A program made the position numbers and the translations under genes. Shown here piece after piece: positions 1-9,213 of a DNA stretch of 59,602 nt (positions are counted from its first letter, which is position 1; each line of letters starts with the position of its first letter). Below the pieces are notes generated by a model that ran no database searches, had not been told where the DNA came from, and saw only the letters and a program-made list of their open reading frames with translations. The stretch is from Gloeomargarita sp. SRBZ-1_bins_9 (lineage in GTDB: Bacteria; Cyanobacteriota; Cyanobacteriia; Gloeomargaritales; Gloeomargaritaceae), in the NCBI GenBank assembly GCA_039794565.1, contig JAUQVX010000007.1:1-59602 (forward strand), read 5' to 3'.

Positions 1-1257
1 GTGCGCCGCTACCTGGAGTACTTGGGGTACACCGTCGAGCATGTGCAAAACATCACCGACATTGACGACAAGATTCTCAAGCGGTCCCAGGCCGAAGGGG
101 TGCCTCTGCAGGTGATCACCGAACGCTACATCCAGGCCAGCCAAGAAGACTTTGCCCGGTTAAACATCCTACCGGCCAAAGCCAGTCCCCGCGCCACAGA
201 AACCATCCCGGAAATCATCCAAATGATTCAACGCCTGGAAAGCTTGGGATATGCCTATGCCAGCGGCGGGGATGTGTACTACGCAGTAGAGCGGTTTCCC
301 AGGTACGGCACCTTGTCTGGACGCAGCTTAGACCAAATGCAGGCGGGAGCCAGCGGGCGGGTGGATGAGGAAATGGCCCATAAGCGTCACCCCCTGGATT
401 TTGCCCTGTGGAAAGCCGCCAAACCCGGTGAACCAGCCTGGGATTCCCCCTGGGGACCCGGACGTCCCGGCTGGCACATCGAATGCTCGGCTATGATCTA
501 CAAAACCCTTGGCCCCAGCATTGATATCCACACCGGCGGCAGCGATTTAATCTTTCCCCACCACGAAAACGAAATTGCCCAGTCGGAGCCGCTCACCCAA
601 AAACCCTTGGCCCGCTACTGGCTGCACAACGGGTTTGTCACAGTGGCGGGGGAAAAGATGTCCAAGTCCCTGGGCAACTTCCGCACCATCCGGGACGTAC
701 TGCAGGAATACGAACCCATGGCCCTGCGGCTGTGGATTTTGCAGTCCCATTACCGGCAACCGATTGAGGCCACCCCCCAAGCCCTACAGGCGGCCCAATC
801 CGGCTGGCACACGCTGCAGCGAACCCTGTGGTTTGGCGACTGGCAGGACCCGGCCACCCTCGCCCCCACTGACTTAGACCCCCAGGTGCAGCAGGAGTTC
901 ACAACGGCCATGAATGCCGATTTCAATACCCCAGCAGCGGTGGCGGTGCTATTTAAGGTGGCTAAGCAACTCAAGCATCTGGCCCACTTGGGCAACGGTC
1001 ACCGGCAGACCCCAGAGTTTCAACGCCTGTGGCGGACCTTGGGGTACTTGGGGCAACAGGTGTTAGGGCTGAAATTCGACCCGCCCCCCCCCGCCCCGGA
1101 CATTAGCCAAGAGATTGCCGCCCTGATTGCCCGACGCCAGGAGGCCCGCCGCCAAAAAAACTACGCTGAGGCCGACCGGATTCGGGAGCTGCTGGCGGCC
1201 CAAGGCATTCGTCTGGTGGACAAACCCGGTGGCATCACCGAATGGTATCGGGAATGA
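1..1257 (+). CDS. cysS: Cysteinyl-tRNA synthetase, 5'-truncated by window edge
   Basis: Charges tRNA-Cys with cysteine in the cytosol. The reading frame is already open at base 1, inside the catalytic domain: it starts at the family segment RRYLEYLGY, followed by [10 protein letters not shown]. The N-terminal HIGH motif and zinc ligand therefore lie outside the window, and the GTG at base 1 is an internal valine, not a start. The class I signature EKMSKSLGN is visible at about residues 217-225, and the WHIECSAM and [15 protein letters not shown] blocks precede it. The C-terminal anticodon-binding part looks complete and ends in TEWYRE. The stop TGA overlaps the next gene's ATG as ATGA, suggesting translational coupling. 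The identification is secure; only the 5' end is missing. Confidence 0.97.
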   Translation: MRRYLEYLGYTVEHVQNITDIDDKILKRSQAEGVPLQVITERYIQASQEDFARLNILPAKASPRATETIPEIIQMIQRLESLGYAYASGGDVYYAVERFPRYGTLSGRSLDQMQAGASGRVDEEMAHKRHPLDFALWKAAKPGEPAWDSPWGPGRPGWHIECSAMIYKTLGPSIDIHTGGSDLIFPHHENEIAQSEPLTQKPLARYWLHNGFVTVAGEKMSKSLGNFRTIRDVLQEYEPMALRLWILQSHYRQPIEATPQALQAAQSGWHTLQRTLWFGDWQDPATLAPTDLDPQVQQEFTTAMNADFNTPAAVAVLFKVAKQLKHLAHLGNGHRQTPEFQRLWRTLGYLGQQVLGLKFDPPPPAPDISQEIAALIARRQEARRQKNYAEADRIRELLAAQGIRLVDKPGGITEWYRE

Positions 1258-2741
1258 AAGCGGTTTGGCTGGTGGGGGCCGGGCCAGGGGCACCCGAGCA
1301 TTTGACCCAAGCCGCCCAGCAAGCCCTGGCACAGGCTGAGGTGGTGGTGTATGACACGCTGGTGGACCCCCGGGTGCTGGCGCTGATTCCCCCCCAGGCC
1401 CAGACCTACAGCGTGCAGGGACTATCCCAGGAGCAAATTAATGACCTGCTGATTAGCCACTACCGCCAGAACCGACAAGTGGTACGCCTCAAAAGCGGTG
1501 ACCCCTTTATCTTTGGCAAGGCCACCCAGGAGTTAGCAGCCCTGGCCGCCGCCGGTTGCCGCTACCACGTGGTTCCCGGCATCAGTACAGCCACCGGCGC
1601 TGCTACCTTGGCCGGCATTCCCCTGACGGATAAGGATTGGGGGCGCTCCATCGGCGTCATCACCGCCCATGCCCCGGCGCAATTGGATTGGGCGGCCCTG
1701 GCCCGTCTGGATACGCTGGTGTGCTTGATGGGAACAGGGCAACTGGAACCCATCCAGACCCAACTGCTCCACCACGGCAAACCCCCCGACACCCCAGCAG
1801 CGCTCATCCATCGAGCCGGCCAACTGGGGCAAACCGTGTGGACGGGCACCTTAGGAACACTCGGGCAACAGACGGCCGCCCCCCCCAGCGTGGTGGTCAT
1901 CGGTCCAGGAGCCGGGTATCAAGGGTTGGGGCAATCCCGATTACCATTGGCGGGGAAAACCATCCTGGTGACCCGAGCAGCTGACGGCGGCAGCGAACTG
2001 GCGGAGCGATTGCAGCGGCTAGGTGCCCAGGTAGTGCATTTACCCTTGCTGGTGGTCACCCCGCCCCCCGATTGGACCCCTCTGGACCAAGCCCTAGACC
2101 ACCTGGCCACCTTTAACTGGCTGGTGCTCACCTCCGCCCATGCCGTGCAGTTTTTCTGGCAGCGGTTATGGGCGCGGGGCTACGACGGGCGAGCCTTGGC
2201 CCATCTCCAGATTGCGGTTGTGGGGGAGAAAACCGCCGCCTATCTCCAACGCCAGGGACTGCGGGCCGACCTGGTTCCCCGGGAATTTGTGGCCGATGCC
2301 CTGCTCGAGAGCTTCCCAGTTGACTGCCGGGGGATGCGAGTGCTGTTTCCCCGAGTAGCCAGTGGGGGTCGGCAGGTGCTCACCGCAGGACTCCGCGCCC
2401 GAGGTGCCCAGGTCACCGAAGTCGCCGCCTACGAAACCGTCTGCCCCGCTACTGTACCGCTCTACATTACCGACGCCCTGCGCCACAAACACATTCACGT
2501 GTTGACTTTTGCCAGTGCCAAGACCGTCGCCCACTTTGCCCAGCTTCTGGAACAAACGGCCCCCGGCGAATGGCTCTCCTGGATCGCCCCCAGCCTGATT
2601 GCCGCTATTGGTCCCCAGACCGCCCAAGCCTGCCAGCACTACCTACAGCGGGTGGACGTTCAAGCCCAGGAGTACACCCTCGACGGCCTGGTACAAGCCC
2701 TAGTGGCGTACTACGGCGACACCAACACCCCCAGCTCCTGA
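1254..2741 (+). CDS. cobA-hemD: Fused uroporphyrinogen-III C-methyltransferase / uroporphyrinogen-III synthase
   Basis: Bifunctional tetrapyrrole enzyme of about 495 residues. The N-terminal half (about 1-240) is a SAM-dependent uroporphyrinogen-III methyltransferase giving precorrin-2: it has VGAGPG near the start, RLKSGDPFIFGK, and PGISTATGAATLAGIPLT. The C-terminal half (from about residue 247, AGKTILVTRAADGGSELAERL) is uroporphyrinogen-III synthase, which closes the tetrapyrrole ring; it shows the two-lobed HemD pattern and TFASAKTVAHF. I chose the ATG at 1254 because it overlaps the cysS stop as ATGA and puts the glycine-rich motif at the usual position; an in-frame ATG at 1242 is the alternative. 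The 3' end runs 31 bp into the convergent arsC gene. The two activities are separate genes in several well-studied cyanobacteria. Confidence 0.92.
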   Translation: MKAVWLVGAGPGAPEHLTQAAQQALAQAEVVVYDTLVDPRVLALIPPQAQTYSVQGLSQEQINDLLISHYRQNRQVVRLKSGDPFIFGKATQELAALAAAGCRYHVVPGISTATGAATLAGIPLTDKDWGRSIGVITAHAPAQLDWAALARLDTLVCLMGTGQLEPIQTQLLHHGKPPDTPAALIHRAGQLGQTVWTGTLGTLGQQTAAPPSVVVIGPGAGYQGLGQSRLPLAGKTILVTRAADGGSELAERLQRLGAQVVHLPLLVVTPPPDWTPLDQALDHLATFNWLVLTSAHAVQFFWQRLWARGYDGRALAHLQIAVVGEKTAAYLQRQGLRADLVPREFVADALLESFPVDCRGMRVLFPRVASGGRQVLTAGLRARGAQVTEVAAYETVCPATVPLYITDALRHKHIHVLTFASAKTVAHFAQLLEQTAPGEWLSWIAPSLIAAIGPQTAQACQHYLQRVDVQAQEYTLDGLVQALVAYYGDTNTPSS

Positions 2742-3121
2742 AGCAGGCCGACTACCCGCTGCCGGATTTGGTCCCGCACCCGCCGGAACGTATCCATATC
2801 CCCCCCTTCCGGGTCCGCCAATTGCCAGTCAGCAAAATAGTCCCGCGTCACCCACGCCGGCGGCAAGCTCACCCCACAGCCACACAGGGAAATCACCACG
2901 TCGAAATCCTCAGGCCGGAAATCGCTCAAGGGTTTAGAGACCTGCCGGCTGATGTCAATACCCACTTCCGCCATGGCCTGCACTGTCAGGGGGTCCACCA
3001 CACTGGCTGCCAACCCAGCACTGGCCACCTGCACCCGGTCTCCCCCCAAGGTCCGGGCAAACCCCTCCGCCATCTGCGACCGCCGCGAATTCTTCTTACA
3101 CACAAACATAATCCGGTGCAT
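2711..3121 (-). CDS. arsC: Arsenate reductase, low-molecular-weight phosphatase type
   Basis: Reduces arsenate to arsenite in the cytosol so that the efflux pump can remove it. The 136-residue protein has the phosphatase P-loop near the N terminus, CKKNSRRSQ, with nucleophile Cys8 and Arg14 in the CX5R spacing. It has a DPEGGD segment resembling the DP loop of the phosphatase fold, and a Cys pair (LCGCG) at about residues 79-82 that could act as the resolving cysteines. The length fits the family. It lies 14 bp downstream of acr3 on the same strand, so the two are probably co-transcribed from the arsR-acr3 intergenic region. Its stop lies inside the convergent cobA-hemD coding sequence. Which reductant it uses (glutaredoxin or thioredoxin) cannot be decided here. 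Confidence 0.88.
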   Translation of the reverse strand: MHRIMFVCKKNSRRSQMAEGFARTLGGDRVQVASAGLAASVVDPLTVQAMAEVGIDISRQVSKPLSDFRPEDFDVVISLCGCGVSLPPAWVTRDYFADWQLADPEGGDMDTFRRVRDQIRQRVVGLLQELGVLVSP

Positions 3122-3135
3122 AGTTCCACCTCCGA

Positions 3136-4167
3136 TTAGGCAAAATACTTTTGCGTGCGTTTAGCCAAAGCCACCAGCGACAACATCACCGGCACCTCCA
3201 CCAGCACCCCGACCACCGTGGCCAAGGCCGCCCCCGACTCCAGGCCAAACAAACTAATGGCCACCGCCACCGCCAGCTCAAAAAAATTAGACGTGCCGAT
3301 CAACGCCGCCGGCGCTGCCACGGTAAAAGGCACCCGCCACCAGTAGGCCCAGGCATAGGCAATGGCAAAAATTCCATAGCTTTGCACCAACAACGGGATA
3401 GCTATCAAACCGATTACCCCCGGTTGGCGGACCAAAGTGGGCGCCTGGAAGCCAAACAGCAACACCACCGTTGCCAGCAGCCCCACCACGGAATAGGGCT
3501 TGAGACGTTCACAGAACCGGGCAATGGCCACCTCGTGACCCACAGCATCCAAGCGCCGGCGCGTCCAATATCCCGCCGCCAAGGGAATCAACACATACAG
3601 AACCACCGACAGCAGCAACGTTTCCCAAGGGACTTGGATATCCGTAATCCCCAGCAAAAACGACACGATCGGGGCAAACAGGAAGACCATCACCAAATCA
3701 TTAATAGACACCTGCACCAGGGTGTAATTGGCATCCCCCCCCACCAACTGACTCCACACAAACACCATGGCTGTACAGGGGGCCGCCCCCAGTAAAATCA
3801 TCCCCGCAATGTATTCCTGGGCCGCCTGGGGAGATACCCACCCCGCAAACAGATAACGGAAAAATAGGACCCCCAACAGGGCCATCGTAAAGGGTTTGAT
3901 GAGCCAATTCACCACCAGCGTGAGGCATAACCCCTTGGGTTGGCGGCCCACCTGGTGTAATGAGGCAAAATCCACGTTCACCATCATCGGGTAAATCATG
4001 ACCCAGATCAGCACCGCCACCACAAAGTTGACATTGGCATACTGCAGCCGGGCCAAGAAATTAAATAACTGGGGAAACGCTAACCCCAGCTTCACCCCCG
4101 CGATGATGGCCAGCGCCACCCACAGCGATAAATACCGCTCAAAGACCCCTAAGGCCCCCTTCCCCAT
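3136..4167 (-). CDS. acr3: Arsenite efflux transporter, ACR3 family
   Basis: Inner-membrane carrier that exports arsenite. The 343-residue protein has about ten hydrophobic helices. It carries the ACR3 hallmark with a cysteine in the fourth helix, [17 protein letters not shown] at about residues 123-139, the preceding [10 protein letters not shown] block, and a late [18 protein letters not shown] motif. Length and motif order match ACR3 rather than ArsB. It is divergent from arsR across an 84-bp gap that holds an ArsR-type inverted repeat, and arsC follows 14 bp downstream. Expression is therefore expected to be induced by arsenite through ArsR. Confidence 0.94.
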   Translation of the reverse strand: MGKGALGVFERYLSLWVALAIIAGVKLGLAFPQLFNFLARLQYANVNFVVAVLIWVMIYPMMVNVDFASLHQVGRQPKGLCLTLVVNWLIKPFTMALLGVLFFRYLFAGWVSPQAAQEYIAGMILLGAAPCTAMVFVWSQLVGGDANYTLVQVSINDLVMVFLFAPIVSFLLGITDIQVPWETLLLSVVLYVLIPLAAGYWTRRRLDAVGHEVAIARFCERLKPYSVVGLLATVVLLFGFQAPTLVRQPGVIGLIAIPLLVQSYGIFAIAYAWAYWWRVPFTVAAPAALIGTSNFFELAVAVAISLFGLESGAALATVVGVLVEVPVMLSLVALAKRTQKYFA

Positions 4168-4198
4168 CCGCTTTTCCCCAACAACTCCCTACCCACTA

Positions 4199-4222
4199 TA
4201 TCAATCATCATCTATATTGACA
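4199..4222. promoter_or_regulatory. Candidate ArsR operator between acr3 and arsR
   Basis: An imperfect inverted repeat, TATCAAT (4199-4205) and ATTGACA (4216-4222), matches at six of seven positions with a 10-base spacer. It sits in the 84-bp space between divergent acr3 and arsR, where an ArsR/SmtB repressor would control both promoters. Binding is inferred from position and the ATCAA...TTGA-like form. Confidence 0.6.
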
Positions 4223-4251
4223 AGTATCTATAGGTTGAGCAGGATAGGGTT

Positions 4252-4611
4252 ATGGGTATGAAAGTTAAGGCCATTCATCCCCGGGTATGGCAGTGTTGTC
4301 CGCCGCTATTGACGGGGCGGTTAACCTTTGAGCAGGCGGAGGCCCTGGCAAGCGTCTTTCGAGTGCTGGGGGACCCCACGCGCCTGTACCTGTTAAATTT
4401 GATTGCCGCCCAACCGCGCCAAGAGGTGCAGGCCTGCGCCTTGGTGGAAACCTTGGGGCTATCGCAACCTACCGTCAGCCACCACCTGAAAGTGATGTAC
4501 GAGGCCAGGCTATTGACCCGGGAGCGTCGGGGAACTGGGATTTACTACCGCCTGGTGCCCCAGTTGCTGACCATTTTGCGCCAGGTGCTGACGACAGACA
4601 TGACCCCCTAG
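4252..4611 (+). CDS. arsR: ArsR/SmtB-family arsenite-responsive repressor
   Basis: Small winged-helix repressor of 119 residues, divergent from acr3 and arsC. The helix-turn-helix is clear (LVETLGLSQPTVSHHLKVMYEARLL, residues 64-88) and the wing follows (RERRGTGIYYRLV). The classic E. coli-type metal site ELCVCDL is not present; only Cys62 lies at that helix. A Cys pair, Cys15-Cys16, sits in the N-terminal arm (WQCCPPLL) and could complete a three-thiol site with Cys62. The start could also be the ATG at 4258, two codons later. Genomic context makes arsenite the most likely inducer; another thiophilic metal is possible. Confidence 0.9.
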   Translation: MGMKVKAIHPRVWQCCPPLLTGRLTFEQAEALASVFRVLGDPTRLYLLNLIAAQPRQEVQACALVETLGLSQPTVSHHLKVMYEARLLTRERRGTGIYYRLVPQLLTILRQVLTTDMTP

Positions 4612-4659
4612 GTCGCCTAAGCCACCGGTGAAAAGTTAAGAGTTGGTTAAAGAAAAGCT

Positions 4660-4687
4660 TGAGAATCATTCTAAGTGGCGTTATAAT
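4660..4687 (+). promoter_or_regulatory. Porin promoter with Fur-like box
   Basis: A near-palindrome TGAGAATCATTCTAA (4660-4674) resembles the 7-1-7 Fur box, TGATAAT-N-ATTATCA. It ends 7 bp before a perfect TATAAT (4682-4687), so a bound regulator would cover the -35 region. The downstream gene is the SLH/OprB porin at 4732, a family with reported iron-uptake members. The -10 is convincing; Fur control is inference. Confidence 0.55.
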
Positions 4688-4731
4688 TGACTAAAGTTTC
4701 TGTCAGTGTTGGACTTGTGAGGAGTTGAGCG

Positions 4732-6432
4732 ATGAGCAAGCCGGTCCGACGTTACTTGGCAAGTGGGGTGGCGGTGGCGGGGTTAACCCTGGCGGGTGCC
4801 GCCCAGGCGCAAGTTACCACCCCAAATCCCCGGGAGTCGATTCGGCAGGTGCGGGAGTATGTGCGGGATTTGCGCGTCGAGGATGAACTGGGGCAGGTGA
4901 CGTCGGTTTCGGAGTTTGTGGATGTGAAGCCGACGGACTGGGCGTTTCAGGCGTTGCAGTCGTTGGTGGAGCGCTATGGCTGTATTGTGGGGTTGCCGAC
5001 GAATCCCCCTACCTATCAGGGGCGGCGGGCGACGACGCGTTATGAGTTTGCTGCCGGGTTGAATGCCTGCTTGGACCGGATTAACGAACTCATCGCCGCG
5101 TCCACCGCTGATTTGGTGACCAAGGAAGATATGAAACTCATCCAGCGGTTGCAGGAGGAGTTTGCGGCGGAGTTGGCCCTGCTGCGGGGGCGGGTGGATA
5201 CCCTAGAAGCGCGCACGGCCACGTTGGAGGCGCAGCAGTTTTCCACGACGACCAAGCTGACGGGGCAGGCGATTTTTGGGGTGCAAGGGGCGTTTGGGGC
5301 TGACCGGCGGGCGGTGCCTAGGGGTGTGCCCCAGGGAAGTTTGGGCAATGTGCGGGATGCGGTGACGTTTGGTTACCGGGTGAATTTGACGTTCAACACC
5401 AGCTTTACGGGGAAGGACCTGCTCACCACCAATCTGCAGGTCAACGATGTGCCGTTTGGGGTTGACCCGAATACGGATGCTCTTCATGCTACAGGGACCC
5501 GCAGCGCCAGCCTGAGTTATGGTTTTCTGAACGGTGCGCCTGGCGGTGGTGTGGGCATTACCTTCCTGAACTACACGTTCCCCGTGCTGGCCGATAAGGG
5601 CAAAATTGCAGTTACCGCTGTGGGTGGGGGGGTCAACGATTTGGCAGACCCGCTAAGCCCCCTAAATGATGATGGGCAGGGAGCGTTGTCAGCGTTTGGC
5701 TTGCGCAACCCCATTTACAACCAAAACGGTGCGTTGGGGGTCGGCGCTGGCTTTAGCGTGAATTTCCTGGATGATAAGTTGAATTTCACGATCGGTTACT
5801 TGGCCAATGGAGCAGAGGGCCAGGGGGCCTATTCGCCGGATAATGGTCTGTTTGGGTCGTCCTATGTGGCCTACACCCAACTGACGGGTTATCCCACGGA
5901 TAATTTAGGTCTGGGTTTGCTGTATGTGCGGGGCTATAGCGACCCGGGCTTTCCTTTGAATCTGGGGGGGTTTGTGGGTACCCAGTCGGTGGACGCTCTG
6001 ACGGCGGCTGTACCTGTATCGGCGGATAACTTGGGCTTTCAGTTCAAGTGGCAACCCCTGCGCAATTTCGTGCTCGGCGGTTGGTTCGGGGCAACGTGGT
6101 TCCGGGACGAGGCGCCTAGATTGACTGCCACGGGTACCGCTTTGAATTACGCTTTGGTATTTGCTTTCCCAGATGTGGGGACCAAGGGGAGTCAGGCCCA
6201 GCTGGTGGTAGGGGCGCCGCCTTATCTCTCGACCAGCCGGGGGTTGGTGGCGAATGGTTTTGTGAATCGCCGCAGCGATGATGTGCCGATTCTGGTGGAG
6301 GCGTCCTATCGCTTCAAATTCTCGGAAAACATCAGCATCACGCCGGGGGTGTTTGCCATCTTTAATCCGGAAGGCAACCGGGCTAACGACACAGTACTGG
6401 TGGGCGCTATTCGCACGACCTTTAGCTTCTAG
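4732..6432 (+). CDS. SLH-domain OprB-type outer-membrane porin (putative iron-uptake porin)
   Basis: Outer-membrane channel protein of 566 residues. The signal peptide spans about residues 1-26 with a typical AQA cleavage end. An S-layer-homology domain follows at about 60-110 (FVDVKPTDWAFQALQSLVERYG, then TTRYEFAAGLNACLDRI), which in cyanobacteria binds peptidoglycan-linked polymer. A short coiled-coil (about 120-155) leads into the OprB beta-barrel, which ends in a C-terminal phenylalanine (TTFSF), as expected for barrel assembly. Cyanobacteria carry several such porins, and some homologues are implicated in inorganic iron uptake. The promoter has a Fur-like box, which favours an iron-related role. 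A strong terminator follows the stop. Confidence 0.93.
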   Translation: MSKPVRRYLASGVAVAGLTLAGAAQAQVTTPNPRESIRQVREYVRDLRVEDELGQVTSVSEFVDVKPTDWAFQALQSLVERYGCIVGLPTNPPTYQGRRATTRYEFAAGLNACLDRINELIAASTADLVTKEDMKLIQRLQEEFAAELALLRGRVDTLEARTATLEAQQFSTTTKLTGQAIFGVQGAFGADRRAVPRGVPQGSLGNVRDAVTFGYRVNLTFNTSFTGKDLLTTNLQVNDVPFGVDPNTDALHATGTRSASLSYGFLNGAPGGGVGITFLNYTFPVLADKGKIAVTAVGGGVNDLADPLSPLNDDGQGALSAFGLRNPIYNQNGALGVGAGFSVNFLDDKLNFTIGYLANGAEGQGAYSPDNGLFGSSYVAYTQLTGYPTDNLGLGLLYVRGYSDPGFPLNLGGFVGTQSVDALTAAVPVSADNLGFQFKWQPLRNFVLGGWFGATWFRDEAPRLTATGTALNYALVFAFPDVGTKGSQAQLVVGAPPYLSTSRGLVANGFVNRRSDDVPILVEASYRFKFSENISITPGVFAIFNPEGNRANDTVLVGAIRTTFSF

Positions 6433-6458
6433 GCTGGCTCATCAATTGCCTATGCTGG

Positions 6459-6487
6459 ACCCCTCAACCCAAAGAGGGGTTTTTTTG
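6459..6487 (+). terminator. Rho-independent terminator of the porin gene
   Basis: Perfect 7-bp stem ACCCCTC (6459-6465) and GAGGGGT (6474-6480) with an 8-base loop, followed by a run of T (6481-6486). It starts 26 bp after the porin stop codon. Confidence 0.88.
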
Positions 6488-6514
6488 TTATGCTGCTCAG
6501 GCTAGGTGAACTCC

Positions 6515-7288
6515 ATGCAACCGTTACCGAACTATCCGCCCCAGTGGCAGTGTTTATTGCGCAATCTAGGGCAATGGCAAGGGACGTTTACGGATGTGTC
6601 GCCGGTGGGGAAGGTACTGGCAGAACACCCTAGCGTTGTGACCTTGGAGGTCCTGGATGAGGGAAGCACCATCCGGCAAACGATTCGGGTTGACGGAAAG
6701 GAACGGGTTCTGGTGTACCGCACGCTAGGGCGGGGGATTTTGCTGTTTGCCGACGGGGCATTTTCCCAGGGGTCGTTGCAGTGGGGGCCGCTGGGGGATT
6801 TTGGGGCGGAGTTGGGCTTGATCCAGGGGGATCGGCGGGTCCGCTGCGCCATGGTGTACCAAGACAGCGTTTTGCAACGGCTGACGCTGATTCAAGAGCA
6901 GCGGGAACCGACGGCAGTGGTTGGGGAGACCTATCCGCCGGTGACGCAGCTCTACCCGGATTGGCGAACCCCCATGGCGTTGACGGGGCAGTTGACCGTG
7001 ACCTGGCATGCTCAGGCGGCCCACTGGCAAATGGTCATGGGGACGGAAACCTGGACATGGTCTGGAGAATGTCACCCAGATGGCTACTACGAGGGACAGG
7101 GATACCGTTTGCTGTGCCTGCAACCGGAGGTGCTGGTGTGCCTACCGCCGGTCATTGGCCGGGGACAGTCGTTTGCCCTGGGGTTGGTCTGGGGGGGTCA
7201 GGCCATGTGGCGGCGCTACGATGCACGAGGGGCTTGGATAGACCTCACGCAGTTTCGGCAGGTACGGTTCGGGTCGCCTGGGGTATGA
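6515..7288 (+). CDS. DUF3598 family protein
   Basis: Soluble protein of about 257 residues. The opening WQCLLRNLGQWQGTFTDVSPVG resembles the start of DUF3598 proteins, cyanobacterial proteins with a predicted lipocalin-like barrel; many tryptophans and beta-type alternation fit that fold. No catalytic motif is visible, and I do not assign a function. The ATG at 6515 is preferred over the GTG at 6506 because AGGTGA lies 5 bp upstream. It begins about 80 bp after the porin stop but beyond the porin terminator, so it should have its own promoter. The next gene starts 36 bp downstream on the same strand. Confidence 0.72.
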   Translation: MQPLPNYPPQWQCLLRNLGQWQGTFTDVSPVGKVLAEHPSVVTLEVLDEGSTIRQTIRVDGKERVLVYRTLGRGILLFADGAFSQGSLQWGPLGDFGAELGLIQGDRRVRCAMVYQDSVLQRLTLIQEQREPTAVVGETYPPVTQLYPDWRTPMALTGQLTVTWHAQAAHWQMVMGTETWTWSGECHPDGYYEGQGYRLLCLQPEVLVCLPPVIGRGQSFALGLVWGGQAMWRRYDARGAWIDLTQFRQVRFGSPGV

Positions 7289-7324
7289 TGATTTGTAAAC
7301 CTGTGTGAAACCTGGGGTGCGCCC

Positions 7325-8035
7325 ATGGACGAGCTGCGGGCAATTTTGGAACTGGCAACGGTGGAGGAGTTGCAGGATTTGACGCAGATTCTGTTTAGCC
7401 GTCGCTTTAACCCCCTGGATTACCTGTGCACGCCGTCGCCGGAGATGGTGCAGTCGTTGGACCGAGAGGCTTGGTTGGACATGTTGGCGGCACGGTTGCG
7501 GTTTCTGGCGGCGGATGGGCTGACGGTACTGCAGGGACGAGCGGATGAACTCACGTATCACGACATCCTGCTGCGGGTGGGCCAGTACCTGAAGCTGCCC
7601 TGTACGGCGGATATGAGTGTACCGGATTTGGAGTCGGAGATTTTCTTGCATGTGTTGCAGCGGTCCTGGGAGCGCTTACCAGCCGACCAACAGGCGGAAT
7701 TGCAGGCGGAACTGGGACAGGAGTTGACAGGGCCTTGGCAGCGGGAAATGGTCAAGGCTTTTTTGCAAAAGGGGAGTGTAGTGGCGCTGGGGTCGGTGCT
7801 GCGGGCGCTGCTGCTCAAAAAACTGGTGCGCTACACGGCCTTGGTGCAGGGGGCGCGACTAATGGTGGTGCGGGGGGTAACGGCGCTGCTGGGGCCGGTG
7901 TTGTGGGGCTGGTTTCTGGCGGAATTGGGCTGGAGTGCCATCGCCACCAATTACGCGCGGGTGATTCCGGCGGTGCTGACCCTGGCCCAAATCCGGCTGT
8001 TGCGGGATGAATCGCTAACTTGGGCGCCCGCGTAG
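7325..8035 (+). CDS. YaaW-like (UPF0174) protein
   Basis: A 236-residue protein. The N-terminal part is soluble and helical (MDELRAILELATVEELQDL, then LFSRRFNPLDYL). The C-terminal half (about 155-225) holds two hydrophobic stretches around GVTALLGPVLWGWFLAELG and VIPAVLTLAQIRLLR. This layout matches the YaaW/UPF0174 family, whose role is unknown. It ends 16 bp inside the following O-antigen-ligase-like gene if the TTG start of that gene is right. Assignment is by recalled family similarity. Confidence 0.62.
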   Translation: MDELRAILELATVEELQDLTQILFSRRFNPLDYLCTPSPEMVQSLDREAWLDMLAARLRFLAADGLTVLQGRADELTYHDILLRVGQYLKLPCTADMSVPDLESEIFLHVLQRSWERLPADQQAELQAELGQELTGPWQREMVKAFLQKGSVVALGSVLRALLLKKLVRYTALVQGARLMVVRGVTALLGPVLWGWFLAELGWSAIATNYARVIPAVLTLAQIRLLRDESLTWAPA

Positions 8036-9213
8036 ATTGGTTGACCCTGGGGCTGGGCTTGCTGCCGTTTTGGTCGGCGCTGGCACTGGCTCTGTGGGCA
8101 GGAGGGATGGTCGCGCTCTGGGTCCGCCGGGGTGGGCTTTTGCTCCGGGACCGGGACACCTGGCTGGGGTTACTGCTGGTGGTGGGGTTGGGGGTCAGTA
8201 CCTGGCAATCACCGACGCCGGGGGAAGCGTTGCTGGGCTTGGGCAATGTCCTACCGTTCCTGGCGTTTTTTTTAGCAGTGCGGGGGGAGCTGTCGCCGTT
8301 ACGGATGCGTCGGTTGCTGGCGGTGATGGGGAGTACGGCGGTGGTGGTTACGGGAATTGGCCTGGCGCAGGCCCTGTTTCCTCACCCCTGGACCGTATCC
8401 CTACTGGGGGTGGAAATAAACTGGCATCCCCGCATCCCGGGACGCATTGATTCGGTGTTCAGCGATGCCAATGTGATGGCGTCCTACTGCGTGATGATGT
8501 TCTGGGTGCAACTGGGCCTGGCAGGAACGGCACCGGCAAAGTCCTGGCGACGCTGGGCGTGGGGGGCAGCGGCGGGTTTGACGTTGCTGGCGCTGGTGTT
8601 GACCCGTTCCCTAAATGGCCTGGCGGTGATGTGGGGGATGGGCTTGGCGCTGACTGTGGCCTTCCGGCGCTATGGGTTGAGTGTGTTCCTGCTCCTGCTG
8701 GGGGTGGCGGTGGTGGGGGCGGGTTGGGATTGGCCGGGCTGGCGGGCGGTGGTGCCGGAGGTGTTGTGGGGGCGCATCCCTAAATACATCACCGGTCAGG
8801 CCGAGGATTTACGCACGGTGCAGTGGCGGATCGCCTGGCAAGGGTTTTGGCAGCGGCCCTGCTGGGGCTGGGGGTTACGTTCCTTCCCCAATCTCTATCA
8901 CCGGGCTACTGGCAGTTGGGTGGGCCATCCCCATAACCTGTGGGTCATGTTGCTGGTGGAAACGGGGGTCTGGACAACGGGCCTTTTGACGTATCTGGTG
9001 GGGCGGGTGATCGTAGGGGCTTGGCAGACCTGGCAACAGGACCGGCAACCCTGGTACGGGGGCATGGGGCTGGCATTTATCGGCGTCACCCTATTCCATA
9101 TGCTAGATGTAACCCTGTTTGATGGGCGGGTCAACGGTTTGGCGTGGTTACTTCTAGCAGGACTGGCAGGTGGGACAGGCACAAGGCGGCGGCTCTCCGG
9201 CGGGCGTTGCTGA
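8020..9213 (+). CDS. O-antigen ligase / polymerase-like membrane protein
   Basis: Integral membrane protein of about 397 residues with ten or more hydrophobic helices. A central loop contains IPGRIDSVFSDANVMASY, the pattern seen in the O-antigen ligase (Wzy_C) superfamily, and a later periplasmic loop has the conserved GWGLRSFPNLYHR and HPHNLWV blocks. Members join or polymerise oligosaccharides on lipid carriers in the periplasm; some cyanobacterial homologues were once linked to bicarbonate transport (IctB). The start is unsure: TTG at 8020 gives a 16-bp overlap with the YaaW-like gene, and TTG at 8041 is possible. The 3' end overlaps the next gene's longest frame by 70 bp. Confidence 0.78.
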   Translation: MGARVDWLTLGLGLLPFWSALALALWAGGMVALWVRRGGLLLRDRDTWLGLLLVVGLGVSTWQSPTPGEALLGLGNVLPFLAFFLAVRGELSPLRMRRLLAVMGSTAVVVTGIGLAQALFPHPWTVSLLGVEINWHPRIPGRIDSVFSDANVMASYCVMMFWVQLGLAGTAPAKSWRRWAWGAAAGLTLLALVLTRSLNGLAVMWGMGLALTVAFRRYGLSVFLLLLGVAVVGAGWDWPGWRAVVPEVLWGRIPKYITGQAEDLRTVQWRIAWQGFWQRPCWGWGLRSFPNLYHRATGSWVGHPHNLWVMLLVETGVWTTGLLTYLVGRVIVGAWQTWQQDRQPWYGGMGLAFIGVTLFHMLDVTLFDGRVNGLAWLLLAGLAGGTGTRRRLSGGRC

